54,957 bases of DNA, from contig CAZOMV010000029.1 of the NCBI GenBank assembly GCA_964580995.1, positions 1-54,957 of the forward strand, read 5' to 3'. A model generated the notes under the pieces. The model was given only the letters and a program-made list of their open reading frames with translations, made no database searches and was not told the DNA's origin. Every line of letters begins with the position of its first letter. Positions within the stretch are counted from its first letter, which is position 1. The position numbers and the translations under genes are program-made. Shown here one piece after another: positions 8,114 to 16,083 of this stretch. Source of the DNA: JAKJEP01 sp964580995. Its GTDB lineage: Bacteria; Planctomycetota; Phycisphaerae; Sedimentisphaerales; SM23-30.

Positions 8114-9700
8114 ATGAATTTGAAAGGACGGAACGTGGCCTCTCAGAAAGAAAACATCATATACTCCCCCCTGCAAGTATCCATCCTCCTGCTCCTCCGC
8201 CTGGCCATCGGCTGGCATTTCCTCTACGAAGGCGTCGTCAAACTCTTCATCCCCAACTGGTCCGCCGCCTCCTATCTGGAATCCTCCCCCTGGTTCCTCC
8301 ACGATTTCTTCCAGTGGATCCTCGCCAACCCCGCCATCCTGAAAATCGTTGACCTCCTGAACATCTGGGGCCTGATCTTCATCGGCCTGGGCCTGATCCT
8401 GGGCCTCTTCACCCGCCTGGCCGGCCTTTCCGGCATCCTCCTCCTGGCCCTCTATTACATCGCCCAGCCGCCCCTCATCGGCATCGATTCCGCCGCACCC
8501 ACCGAAGGCCATTACCTCTTCGTCAACAAAAACCTCATCGAAATCTTCGCCCTGCTGGTCCTGACCTTCTTCCCCACCGGCAAAATCATCGGCCTCGACC
8601 GCCTCTTTCTCATCCGCAAAAACCGAAAACGCCTGCCCAAAACCGAAACCGAAAAACTCCAGAACGCCCTGCCCACCGAAATCAGCTCCCCGCTGACTCC
8701 TGTCAATTTCAACCGCCGCGAAATCATCAAAAGCCTGGCCACGCTGCCCGTTCTCGGCGGTTTTGTCCTGGTCCTGCTCAAGAAGATCGGCTGGGAAAGC
8801 TGGGAGGAAAAGGCCCTCGTCAATCAGGACTACGCCGCCGTCACCGGTGCCACCGTCAAGGCCTTCAACTTCTCCAGCCTGAACGATTTAAAAGGCAAAA
8901 TCCCCTGCGGCCAGATCGGCAATCTCAAACTCAGCAAAATGCTCCTCGGCGGCAACCTCATCGGCGGCTGGGCACACTCCCGCGACCTGATTTACGTCTC
9001 CAAACTGGTCAAGTCCTACCATACCCGCGAAAAAATATTTGAAACGTTCTCGTTAGCGGAAAAGTGCGGCATTAATTGTTTTCTCACCAATCCCATTTTG
9101 TGCCAGGTAATCAATGAGTATCACCGAAGAAAGATCGGAAATATTCAATTCATCTCCGACTGCGGCTATAACGGAGATTTAATAACGGGTGTCAAAATGT
9201 CGGTTGACTATGGCGCCTGTTCCTGTTACGTGCACGGCGGCATGTCGGACTCCTTCGCCAAAAGGGGCCAGATCGAGGAAATCGCCAAAGTGCTCGAATT
9301 GATCCGCCAAAACGGCCTCCCAGCCGGCATCGGCGCCCATTCGCTCGATACCGTCAAGGCCTGCGTGGACTTCGGCCTCAAACCCGACTACTGGATGAAA
9401 ACCCTCCACCACACCAATTACTGGTCCGCCCGCCCCGGCGAACCGGAAAACGACAACATCTGGTGCACCAACCCCGACGAAACCGTCGAATACATGAAAT
9501 CCATCCAGCAGCCCTGGATCGCCTTCAAAACCCTCGCCGCCGGCGCCATCCCCCCCGACGTCGGCTTCGACTTCGCCTTCAAAAACGGCGCCGACTTCAT
9601 CTGTGTCGGCATGTACGACTTCCAGATCGTCGACAACACCAACCTCGCCCTCGACGCCCTCGCCAACCACCAGCAGCGCCAGCGCCCCTGGTACGCCTGA
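8114..9700 (+). CDS. DoxX-family membrane domain fused to an oxidoreductase-like TIM-barrel domain
   Basis: Residues 18-160 form a DoxX-type four-helix membrane domain: helices near 20-45, 80-100, 103-120 and 138-155, with the family-like RLAIGWHFLYEGVVKL opening. A basic linker follows, then at residue 200 NRREIIK and a hydrophobic stretch that resemble a twin-arginine signal-anchor. Residues 265-528 are an aldo/keto-reductase-like or related TIM-barrel domain (KMLLGGNLIGGWAHSRD, GIGAHSLDTVKAC, DFICVGMYDFQ). The ATG is preceded by AGGA. Known DoxX proteins are linked to thiol and redox metabolism at the membrane. The arrangement suggests a barrel displayed on the outer face of the membrane; this is inference. 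Codon use is C-ending except for an AT-rich patch at about 9026-9206. Confidence 0.7.
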   Translation: MNLKGRNVASQKENIIYSPLQVSILLLLRLAIGWHFLYEGVVKLFIPNWSAASYLESSPWFLHDFFQWILANPAILKIVDLLNIWGLIFIGLGLILGLFTRLAGLSGILLLALYYIAQPPLIGIDSAAPTEGHYLFVNKNLIEIFALLVLTFFPTGKIIGLDRLFLIRKNRKRLPKTETEKLQNALPTEISSPLTPVNFNRREIIKSLATLPVLGGFVLVLLKKIGWESWEEKALVNQDYAAVTGATVKAFNFSSLNDLKGKIPCGQIGNLKLSKMLLGGNLIGGWAHSRDLIYVSKLVKSYHTREKIFETFSLAEKCGINCFLTNPILCQVINEYHRRKIGNIQFISDCGYNGDLITGVKMSVDYGACSCYVHGGMSDSFAKRGQIEEIAKVLELIRQNGLPAGIGAHSLDTVKACVDFGLKPDYWMKTLHHTNYWSARPGEPENDNIWCTNPDETVEYMKSIQQPWIAFKTLAAGAIPPDVGFDFAFKNGADFICVGMYDFQIVDNTNLALDALANHQQRQRPWYA

Positions 9701-10640
9701 CGATTCCCCACCAAATACCAGATGATCGCCCGTTGGTCATTCCTGTGTAGGGTGTGCAACTGGTTGCACACGCGGTCCTTCTCTTCTGTCCTTCGCATTC
9801 AACCCAGCGGAAGCGTCTGCTTGCCAACCATGACTGCGGCGTACTCGCCCACGCTGTGCCTGCCATCCGTCCTATATGTCCCATTTGCCCTATACGTCCT
9901 ATCCTCTTCTTCCGTCCGATTTGTCCGCCGATCTTCTTTTTCCCTTCCCCCGCCCGTTGGTCATTCCCGCAAAAGCAGGAATCCAGGATTTTTCTTGTCA
10001 TTCCTGCACCCGACTGTCATTCCCGCGCAGGCGGGAATCCATCTTCTGTCCTTTCCTTCACATTCAACGCAACGGAAGCGTCTGCTTGCCAACCATGACC
10101 GCGGCGCACTCGCCCAAGCTGTGCCTGCCATCCGTCCTATATGTCCCATTTGTCCTATACGTCCTATTCTTTCCTCCGTTCGATTTGTCCGACTCTTTTC
10201 TTTTTCCCTTCCCTCGCTCGATGCTCATTCCTGCGAAAGCAGGAATCCAGGATTTCTCCTGTCATTCCCCCACCCGCCTGTCATTCCCGCGCAGGCGGGA
10301 ATCCATCTTTTCCTCTTTCGCTCTCATACCATATCCCAAATACCGGACGATCACCCGCCTGTCATTCCCGCAAAAGCAGGAATCCAGGATTCTCCTCCAT
10401 CTGCCCTTCAGAGTTCAACCTTGAACCACTCTTGCTAATTCGTACTTTTTTCTTGCTGATAACCATGAACTGATAACTATCTTGTAACTCGTAATTCATA
10501 ATTCGTAATTTCTTATCCGGAAATCCATCTTCTCTTCATCCTCTCATATCTCAAATTCTCCTATTCTTTTTGCCCCCTTCTTACCTTCTCCCCCCCCGTC
10601 CGATGTATCCGATTTGTCCCATTCATTCCCCTATACTGTG
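9701..10640. repeat. Repeat-filled intergenic region with a 265-bp tandem duplication
   Basis: No gene is supported here. Bases from about 9780 to 10050 are repeated at about 10050 to 10315 with a period of 264-265 bases and scattered substitutions. Each unit contains a GCGTCTGCTTGCC segment, a CCTATATGTCCCATTTG-type oligomer and two inverted-repeat elements (listed separately). The region then runs into an AACTCGTAATT oligomer at 10486-10511. The stretch is pyrimidine-rich on the plus strand. Open frames crossing it only translate the repeats. Confidence 0.85.
9963..10383. repeat. Five copies of an ATTCCC-N8-GGGAAT inverted-repeat element
   Basis: 20-base cores lie at 9963-9982, 10019-10038, 10227-10246, 10283-10302 and 10364-10383. 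Two are perfect palindromes of the form ATTCCCGC-GCAG-GCGGGAAT; three are decayed forms with GCAAAAGC or GCGAAAGC centres. All five have the same orientation, with TCATT before and CCA after. The form matches the widespread dRS3-type repeat known from Neisseria and many environmental genomes. Spacing is irregular (36-188 bases between cores) and the cores are palindromic, so this is not a CRISPR array. Two further copies occur at 29701 and 35650 in the opposite orientation. Confidence 0.85.
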
Positions 10641-10764
10641 TCCCCGTGTCTTGGCCGCCATTTGCCTGATCGTTTATAGTGTACGGGAAGGAATCCGATC
10701 CGACATAACCGGAATAAGGCGTATAAGCGATCGTACCATTCAGGTTGTCCACGATCGTGCCTCC
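10641..10764 (-). pseudogene. Relic of a cadherin/Ig-like (Big_9-type) domain
   Basis: On the minus strand this short stretch reads GGTIVDNLNGTIAYTP, then GYVGSDSFPYTINDQANGG. That is the characteristic second half of bacterial Ig/cadherin-like domains found in large secreted adhesins. No start codon or ribosome binding site of its own is evident, and the frame soon runs into low-complexity repeat sequence. It begins exactly where the 106-bp repeat shared by the two PEP-CTERM genes ends, suggesting that recombination at that repeat removed the rest of a larger exoprotein gene. Confidence 0.5.
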
Positions 10765-10864
10765 ATGCACAATATTAAGCATTCGTCTTCGAATAGTATT
10801 TCCGCTTCCTTCGGCTAATCGCCCAGCCGCCCAGCATCAGCAGCAACATACTTGCCGGTTCGGG
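10759..10864. repeat. 106-bp perfect direct repeat, copy 1 (PEP-CTERM tail)
   Basis: Identical base for base to 11913-12018. It covers the last ~30 codons of the HAF-repeat gene (the PEP-CTERM sorting tail), its stop codon, and 16 further bases. Identity that extends past the stop codon implies a recent duplication or gene conversion rather than protein-level selection. Confidence 0.95.
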
Positions 10865-11881
10865 TACAGGGGTCATCAGAAAAGCCTGTGGTTTCCCTTC
10901 ATATTTACCATAGCCGACAATTTGCCCTGACGAGTTGATATCATAGGCCTCACGTAAATCCCAGCCGCTATCACTTGGTAGGAGACTATCCAGGCTGACC
11001 ATTACGCCGTCCTGCCATAAAAAGGCGTCGAAACTACCCGTTTGCGGATCCTTCGTTACGCCTACCACCTGACTGGACTCGTTGATCGCATAGGCCCGGC
11101 TAAAATCATATCCTAATGAGCCTAAATCCTCATAGCACGTATCGGGGTCATAAATAAAGGCATGATATGGTTTGTAAGCTTCACTCATCCAGCCGACAAC
11201 TTGCTTTCTATCATTGATATCCCAGGATTCACCTTCCGGAATACCGACCATGTTATTCAAATCGACAAGTACATCGGTATCGGTATTATAGACAAACGCA
11301 TGTATGGGTTCAGATGGATTATATAAACCTCCCACGATTTGATTTTGGTTGTTTATGGCATGTATAGGTGAACCAATCTCAATATCAATCGGTGTAGTAG
11401 TTCCATTGAATCCATTGTACAGAAAATAATATATTTTATCGCTTCTATACCATCCGGTGATTTGTTCCTTATCGTTAATAGCCAAGGATTCTCCGGATAT
11501 TGCTTCATCCGGCGCAATATTGACAAAACCATTTATCGGATTCCCTTGGAAAGGATAAGAAGTATTGCCCTGTCCGTACCAACCGGCCGTTCCGACAATG
11601 GTACCCGTATTATTGATATCCATAGGAACCAATTTATTTCCATGCATATCTACTAAACTTATCATAGAACCGGCTTCCCATAGAAAACCGTTAAAATCAT
11701 CACTATCCTCCGTTCGATAATACCCAACGACTTTTCCCGAGTCATTTATAGCGGTTGGAATACCTATGTCAATGTTTTCAACATCACATAGGCGCGTAAT
11801 AGAATAATCCATGGCAAACGTGGTATAAGAAGAAATTACAATACAAAATAGACTAATTAGCAACCGATATTTTGTAAGCAT
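10775..11881 (-). CDS. PEP-CTERM exoprotein with HAF repeats
   Basis: The 368-residue secreted protein has a signal peptide (MLTKYRLLISLFCIV) followed by about seven imperfect repeats of ~45 residues, each carrying an A-I-N-D/N-x-x-x-x-I/V-V-G core (for example TAINDSGKVVGYY, YAINESSQVVGV). This is the extracellular HAF-type repeat, expected to form a beta-rich surface domain; no enzymatic role is known. It ends in a PEP-CTERM tail: PEPASMLLLML, a hydrophobic helix, then SRRKRK, which directs exosortase-mediated sorting in family members. The ATG at 11881 follows AGGAG and starts the signal peptide. It lies 47 bases downstream of the RCC1-type PEP-CTERM gene and shares the same 3' end sequence. 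No exosortase is in the window. Confidence 0.85.
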   Translation of the reverse strand: MLTKYRLLISLFCIVISSYTTFAMDYSITRLCDVENIDIGIPTAINDSGKVVGYYRTEDSDDFNGFLWEAGSMISLVDMHGNKLVPMDINNTGTIVGTAGWYGQGNTSYPFQGNPINGFVNIAPDEAISGESLAINDKEQITGWYRSDKIYYFLYNGFNGTTTPIDIEIGSPIHAINNQNQIVGGLYNPSEPIHAFVYNTDTDVLVDLNNMVGIPEGESWDINDRKQVVGWMSEAYKPYHAFIYDPDTCYEDLGSLGYDFSRAYAINESSQVVGVTKDPQTGSFDAFLWQDGVMVSLDSLLPSDSGWDLREAYDINSSGQIVGYGKYEGKPQAFLMTPVPEPASMLLLMLGGWAISRRKRKYYSKTNA

Positions 11882-11912
11882 ATTGATACTCCTTTTCGAT
11901 AAAATTCCAAAG

Positions 11913-12018
11913 GCCTCCATGCACAATATTAAGCATTCGTCTTCGAATAGTATTTCCGCTTCCTTCGGCTAATCGCCCAGCCGCCCAGCATCAGCAGCAA
12001 CATACTTGCCGGTTCGGG
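11913..12018. repeat. 106-bp perfect direct repeat, copy 2 (PEP-CTERM tail)
   Basis: The partner of 10759-10864. It covers the PEP-CTERM tail of the RCC1-like gene and 16 bases past its stop codon, ending about 22 bases before the ribosome binding site of the next gene. Confidence 0.95.
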
Positions 12019-12873
12019 AGTTGTCACCAATCCAAAACTAACGTTTAATCCTGCGCCGATGCCGACAAAATCATTACGATCCGGAACATTTAACTCTCCA
12101 CTAGAATTTAATGAACCCCATGCATCTACCGTTCCGTCAGATCGCAGGGCAAGATAATGAAGTGTCCCTGCCGTAATATCGATAAAATTGTTTCCATATG
12201 GGAAACTCGGAATAAACATTTTATGATACACTATACCATTCGAGTGAAGAGCCACAACGCTCCCTCCTCCTGCGGAAGCCGCCTTGACATAGTCGTTTCC
12301 CGAGGGTGCGATTTCGACGCCGCCCCAGACAACCAGTGTCCCATCGTTCTTTATCGCAACACCAATTCCCCCCATCCCCGCCTCAATTCCTATAAAATCA
12401 TTGCCTTGGGGAATATCCGTCAGTATGCCGGTGTCATACTGGTCATCACCCCAGCCCAGAATCGATCCGTCCGCCTTCAGGGCCAGATTGAACATATCAC
12501 CAGCGGAAACGGCAATATAATTATTTCCTTCCGGAACATCACACTGCCCTACATCATTATTACCCCATGCAACGATTGAACCATCCTTGCGAAGCGCTAC
12601 CGCATGTATCAACCCCGCTGAGATTGCTTTATAGTGGTTGCCTGCCGGGACATTCATAAGTTCCGGATAGTCATTGCCCCAGGCTGCCAGACTTCCATTC
12701 TCCCGCAGGGCCAAGCCATACGACGCTCCTCCCGTTACGGAAACAAAATCATCTCCCGAAGGAATCTCACTGATCTCACCTTCCTCATCTGTACCCCACC
12801 CAATGATATAGGCTCCTTTACAGGAACAAACGGCAAGAAATACCATAGTAAAGACCATAATCCCTTTACACAT
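11929..12873 (-). CDS. PEP-CTERM exoprotein with RCC1-like repeats
   Basis: The 314-residue secreted protein starts with a signal peptide (MCKGIMVFTMVFLAVCSC). About six RCC1-type repeats of ~50 residues follow, each with a G-x-x-x-x-x-A-L-x-x-D/N-G-S/T-x-x-x-W-G pattern, for example AVALRKDGSIVAWGNN. Such repeats build a seven-bladed propeller; six visible repeats plus a partial N-terminal GWG blade could close the ring. The C-terminal PEP-CTERM tail is identical to that of the next gene. The ATG at 12873 is preceded by AAAAGGAG. A beta-propeller surface display protein is the most that can be said; ligand unknown. It is probably co-transcribed with the HAF-repeat gene. Confidence 0.85.
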   Translation of the reverse strand: MCKGIMVFTMVFLAVCSCKGAYIIGWGTDEEGEISEIPSGDDFVSVTGGASYGLALRENGSLAAWGNDYPELMNVPAGNHYKAISAGLIHAVALRKDGSIVAWGNNDVGQCDVPEGNNYIAVSAGDMFNLALKADGSILGWGDDQYDTGILTDIPQGNDFIGIEAGMGGIGVAIKNDGTLVVWGGVEIAPSGNDYVKAASAGGGSVVALHSNGIVYHKMFIPSFPYGNNFIDITAGTLHYLALRSDGTVDAWGSLNSSGELNVPDRNDFVGIGAGLNVSFGLVTTPEPASMLLLMLGGWAISRRKRKYYSKTNA

Positions 12874-14372
12874 GATAAACACTCCTTTTCTTTTAATGAT
12901 TACCAACCCCATCAATTATAGCTCCCGTACCAAGGTACACTTGGGTCAAATAAAGGGGGCAGACCCCGATATTTTTATATTGTCCCTTATATATTTTTCT
13001 GTCCCCCCGTTCGCCATATAACCGCCATATCCATTCACCATATTCTGCCTATATGTCGCGTTCTGCCTTTTGCGCCTCATCATCGCCAGCCGGCTGCCCG
13101 TTTCTCGTACTTGCTCCGCTCATCCCCCCATCTTAATCCTCCCCTCCTCCCCCCGTCAACTGGTATTTTCTCCCGGACTTTTACCCAATAACCATGAACT
13201 GATACCCAATACCCGATAGCTAAGAACCATTTGCCGATAACCATTTTCTACTTCGTAATTTGCAATTCGTAACTCGTAATTTCTCCTCCCCTCGCCTCCC
13301 CCCCCAGCCAATCCGCCCGTTCCCCCTCCCCCAGCACTAAAATCCCATACTTCTCTTCACGGGGGGAAACCGGCATTCCATGCTCTCCGAACCGGAAAAA
13401 TTCTTTCAACCAACCGTCCCACCTCCCGACCTTGAGGCGGTGCGGCCAGCCGTCTTCCTCTTTCTCGACTTTTTTACCCTGTCAATCTGGGCAATCTTCT
13501 CTATCCCCTTTTTCACCGACAACCGATAACAATATTATATACACGTGAAAACTTCGTTCACTTTTTACTGTATTTTGCCCTACTTTTATATCACTTTAAC
13601 ACGCTTTTATATCACTTTCTTCATCTTTTACTACACTTTGTTCGACATTTACCAACTCAACCTAACCGTTACAAATTACCAAAATTCCTACCCACCTTAC
13701 CAAAAATATTACCTAATCGTTACAATCGTTATAATCACTACTTTATTATCGGACTATCAATTTCCACGCAAAATAAAGACTTACAGCAATTTTCGAAAAT
13801 CAAAAATAAGGACTTACATCCGTTTTCCAAAATCAAAAATAAGAACTTATAGAAATCTGAAGCGACCGACGGGAGCGTCGCAATGATTATTGTCCGGTCC
13901 ATCCTTTTATGTCAGAACGAAGCGACTATCAGAAGCGTCAAATATCCATTTTATCCCCGCGTCGGTAAACAGGGCTTCTCGCCCTCGCGGCGCGAGAATG
14001 GGCCATGAGACCCTTGCCTGCCCTACATCAATTTCTAATGCTCTTTTTTTCCGTAACTCGTAATTTGTAGTTCGTAATTTTCCAGCTATAGCTCCCCCCT
14101 AACACAAAAGTAAGCAAAACTACTTTTTCTATAACCGCCATACAAATCCATAATACACTATAAATACAATAGTTATAATATTCCTCTGGTTCCGATAATT
14201 CATCTTGACGTTTACTATTTTACGTGATACGCTACCAATGGTTTGTCGGAAACAAAAACGTTTAGGATTACAATAGTTACCTCGGGACATGGAAACTTGG
14301 GGAACCCTCAAGAAGTTACTAACAGTAGTCCGATAAATAAGTATATCCGAAAATGGTACAGGTAGTATCCAA
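12874..14372. other. 1.5-kb intergenic region with oligomer repeats
   Basis: No convincing gene is seen. Contents: GTAATT/CGTAA oligomers at 13251-13282 and 14052-14080, like the one at 10486; a 33-base tandem repeat (2.4 copies, 13771-13850) built around GGACTTACA and CAAAAATAAG; and GCGACCGACGGGAGCGTC at 13862-13879 plus a related piece at 13921-13947, which match the core of the tandem repeat near 35.4 kb. A 113-codon open frame at 13545-13886 is low-complexity and crosses the tandem repeat. Confidence 0.7.
14205..14233 (+). promoter_or_regulatory. Candidate promoter for the FlgI-like lipoprotein gene
   Basis: TTGACG and TACGCT are separated by 17 bases, a fair sigma-70-type pair 140 bases upstream of the start codon. 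No other good pair was noticed in this AT-rich leader. Confidence 0.35.
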
Positions 14373-16016
14373 ATGAAGATCACAAAGAACATTATTATTA
14401 TAAGTTGTTTAGTATCATGTATTTGTGGTTGCAAACAAAAAGAGCAAACCCCTTCTGAAACACTCGATACCTCCCTGGATGGCACCATAGGTTCAATCTG
14501 CGAACCATCCGGTTTTGCCAGCATTCAAGTCCAGGGCTATTCGCTGGTTTGGGGTTTGCCGGGCACCGGGTCGGGTCAATGCACTCCGGCGGTGAAAGAA
14601 CAGTTGCGGCAATTACTTCATAAATATGGCAAAGATAATAGTTTAAGCGAATACTACCAGGGCATGACCGCCGATCAGATCATCGAAAGTACCACTACCG
14701 CCGTAGTAATGGTCCGCGGTCTGGTGCCAGCCGGTGCCCCCAGGGGTAAAAAATTTGAAGTACAGGTAACTTCCTTCCCAAACACCCAAACAACCTCCCT
14801 GCAGGGCGGCCAATTGATGAAAACCGAGCTACAGGTAGTAGCCCCCGGCAGAACGGGCCAGCCGCTGGCCAGTCGGGCAATCGCTTTCGCGGAAGGCCCC
14901 ATATTCATAAATCCTTTTGCACAAAGCACTCAGAAGGCAGATCCGCGTTACGGAGTGGTATTAAATGGCGGGAAAACGTTATTTGATCGGAATATTCAAC
15001 TGGCGATCATGCAGCCGGACTATCGAACAGCCCAGCTGATCCAGCGGCGAATCAATTCCCGCTTCGGCAATATCGACGAAAAAAACATAGCAGAGGCCAA
15101 ACGGAACAGTGTGGCACTGCAAATCCCGAAGACATACCGGGAGGACTACCAGCATTTTGTAGCACTGGTAATGGGGTTGTATTTGCAGGATAATCCGGGA
15201 TATCTGGAAAACAAGGTCCGAGAACTGAACGAAACGGCCCAAAAGCCGGATGCGGATTATGAATCGATTGCACTGGCCTGGGAAGGGCTGGGCAGAATCT
15301 GCCTGCCTTCGCTGGAGAAACTCTATCAGAATTCGACGGGAAAGCTGCAATATTACGCCGCTCGAACAGCTTTATACCTGGACAACAGGAAAGCAATCGA
15401 CACCTTAATCCAGATCGCCATGGATGATGCGCATCCGTGCCAGTTGCAGGCGGCGCGGGACTTGAAGCGAACTGCCGGCGATCCGAGTGCCCGGTCCTGC
15501 TTGAAGAAATTACTAAACCATACAAATGTCCGCCTGCGGCTGCTGGCGTATGACGGTCTGAGCACCATCCAGGATCCTTGCATTACCTCGGTCACGATTC
15601 CATCGGGTTATCGGGTGGATTTTGTGGAAACGAGCGGTGCGAGTCTGGTGTGTGCGTGGACAACGGAAGATCCGCGAATCGTTTTTTTCGGCCGGGAAAC
15701 CCGTTGTCATGATAACATCTTCTTTGAATCCAAGGATTTACTTACGATCAATTCCCGACCGAATGAAAATACGGTTACGATCATTCGTCAACTTGGGCAA
15801 GACCAGAAATTCGCAACTCTCACCTCCTCAAATCAGGTGGGAGATCTGATTCAAACCCTGGCGATGCCTCTGCAAAATCCCAAAGCCAGGAAACGAAGCG
15901 GTGCGGGGTTGAGTTTTTCGCAACTGGCAGGCGTACTTTACCGGCTTTGCGAAGACAATCAGGTGATTCCCGCGGAGTTCCGGCTGCACCGGGTACCGGA
16001 GGACCTGATCGGCTAG
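14373..16016 (+). CDS. FlgI-like lipoprotein with HEAT-like C-terminal half
   Basis: The 547-residue protein has a lipoprotein signal peptide with the lipid-attachment Cys at residue 20 (CICGC). Residues ~45-260 resemble the flagellar P-ring protein FlgI: SIQVQGYSLVWGLPGTGS, then VVMVRGLVPAGAPRGKKFEVQV, then GGKTLFDRNIQL. Residues ~300-410 look like alpha-helical HEAT-type repeats (RLLAYDGLSTIQDP), and the last ~110 residues form an unassigned domain ending in FRLHRVPEDLIG. P-ring proteins are normally periplasmic and not lipidated, and no other flagellar gene is nearby. It could be a ring-forming envelope lipoprotein of unrelated use. It starts with AGGTAG eight bases upstream and is followed after 67 bases by smc. 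Confidence 0.7.
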   Translation: MKITKNIIIISCLVSCICGCKQKEQTPSETLDTSLDGTIGSICEPSGFASIQVQGYSLVWGLPGTGSGQCTPAVKEQLRQLLHKYGKDNSLSEYYQGMTADQIIESTTTAVVMVRGLVPAGAPRGKKFEVQVTSFPNTQTTSLQGGQLMKTELQVVAPGRTGQPLASRAIAFAEGPIFINPFAQSTQKADPRYGVVLNGGKTLFDRNIQLAIMQPDYRTAQLIQRRINSRFGNIDEKNIAEAKRNSVALQIPKTYREDYQHFVALVMGLYLQDNPGYLENKVRELNETAQKPDADYESIALAWEGLGRICLPSLEKLYQNSTGKLQYYAARTALYLDNRKAIDTLIQIAMDDAHPCQLQAARDLKRTAGDPSARSCLKKLLNHTNVRLRLLAYDGLSTIQDPCITSVTIPSGYRVDFVETSGASLVCAWTTEDPRIVFFGRETRCHDNIFFESKDLLTINSRPNENTVTIIRQLGQDQKFATLTSSNQVGDLIQTLAMPLQNPKARKRSGAGLSFSQLAGVLYRLCEDNQVIPAEFRLHRVPEDLIG

Positions 16017-16083
16017 CCCCGAAGCGGGAAACAAAGATGAAGAATGGAATTCTGCCAACAGTCATGGAGGATGCAAAAAGCAG

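Noticed and set aside
9963..10383. Regularly appearing short repeats that look like a CRISPR array
   Set aside because: The cores are palindromes with irregular spacing (36-188 bases), spacers are themselves repeated, and no cas genes are nearby.
9722..10438. Long overlapping open frames across the repeat region, with repeated AQAGIH or RRRES motifs
   Set aside because: They are translations of ATTCCC-N8-GGGAAT palindromes and the tandem duplication; no ribosome binding site and no protein family.
13545..13886. 113-codon frame rich in Tyr and Phe
   Set aside because: Low-complexity and passes through the 33-base tandem repeat; no start signal.
9701..14372. Possible replication origin, because base skew changes across this gap
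   Set aside because: No DnaA-box cluster or dnaA/dnaN/gidA-type neighbours seen, and similar skew changes occur elsewhere in the window.
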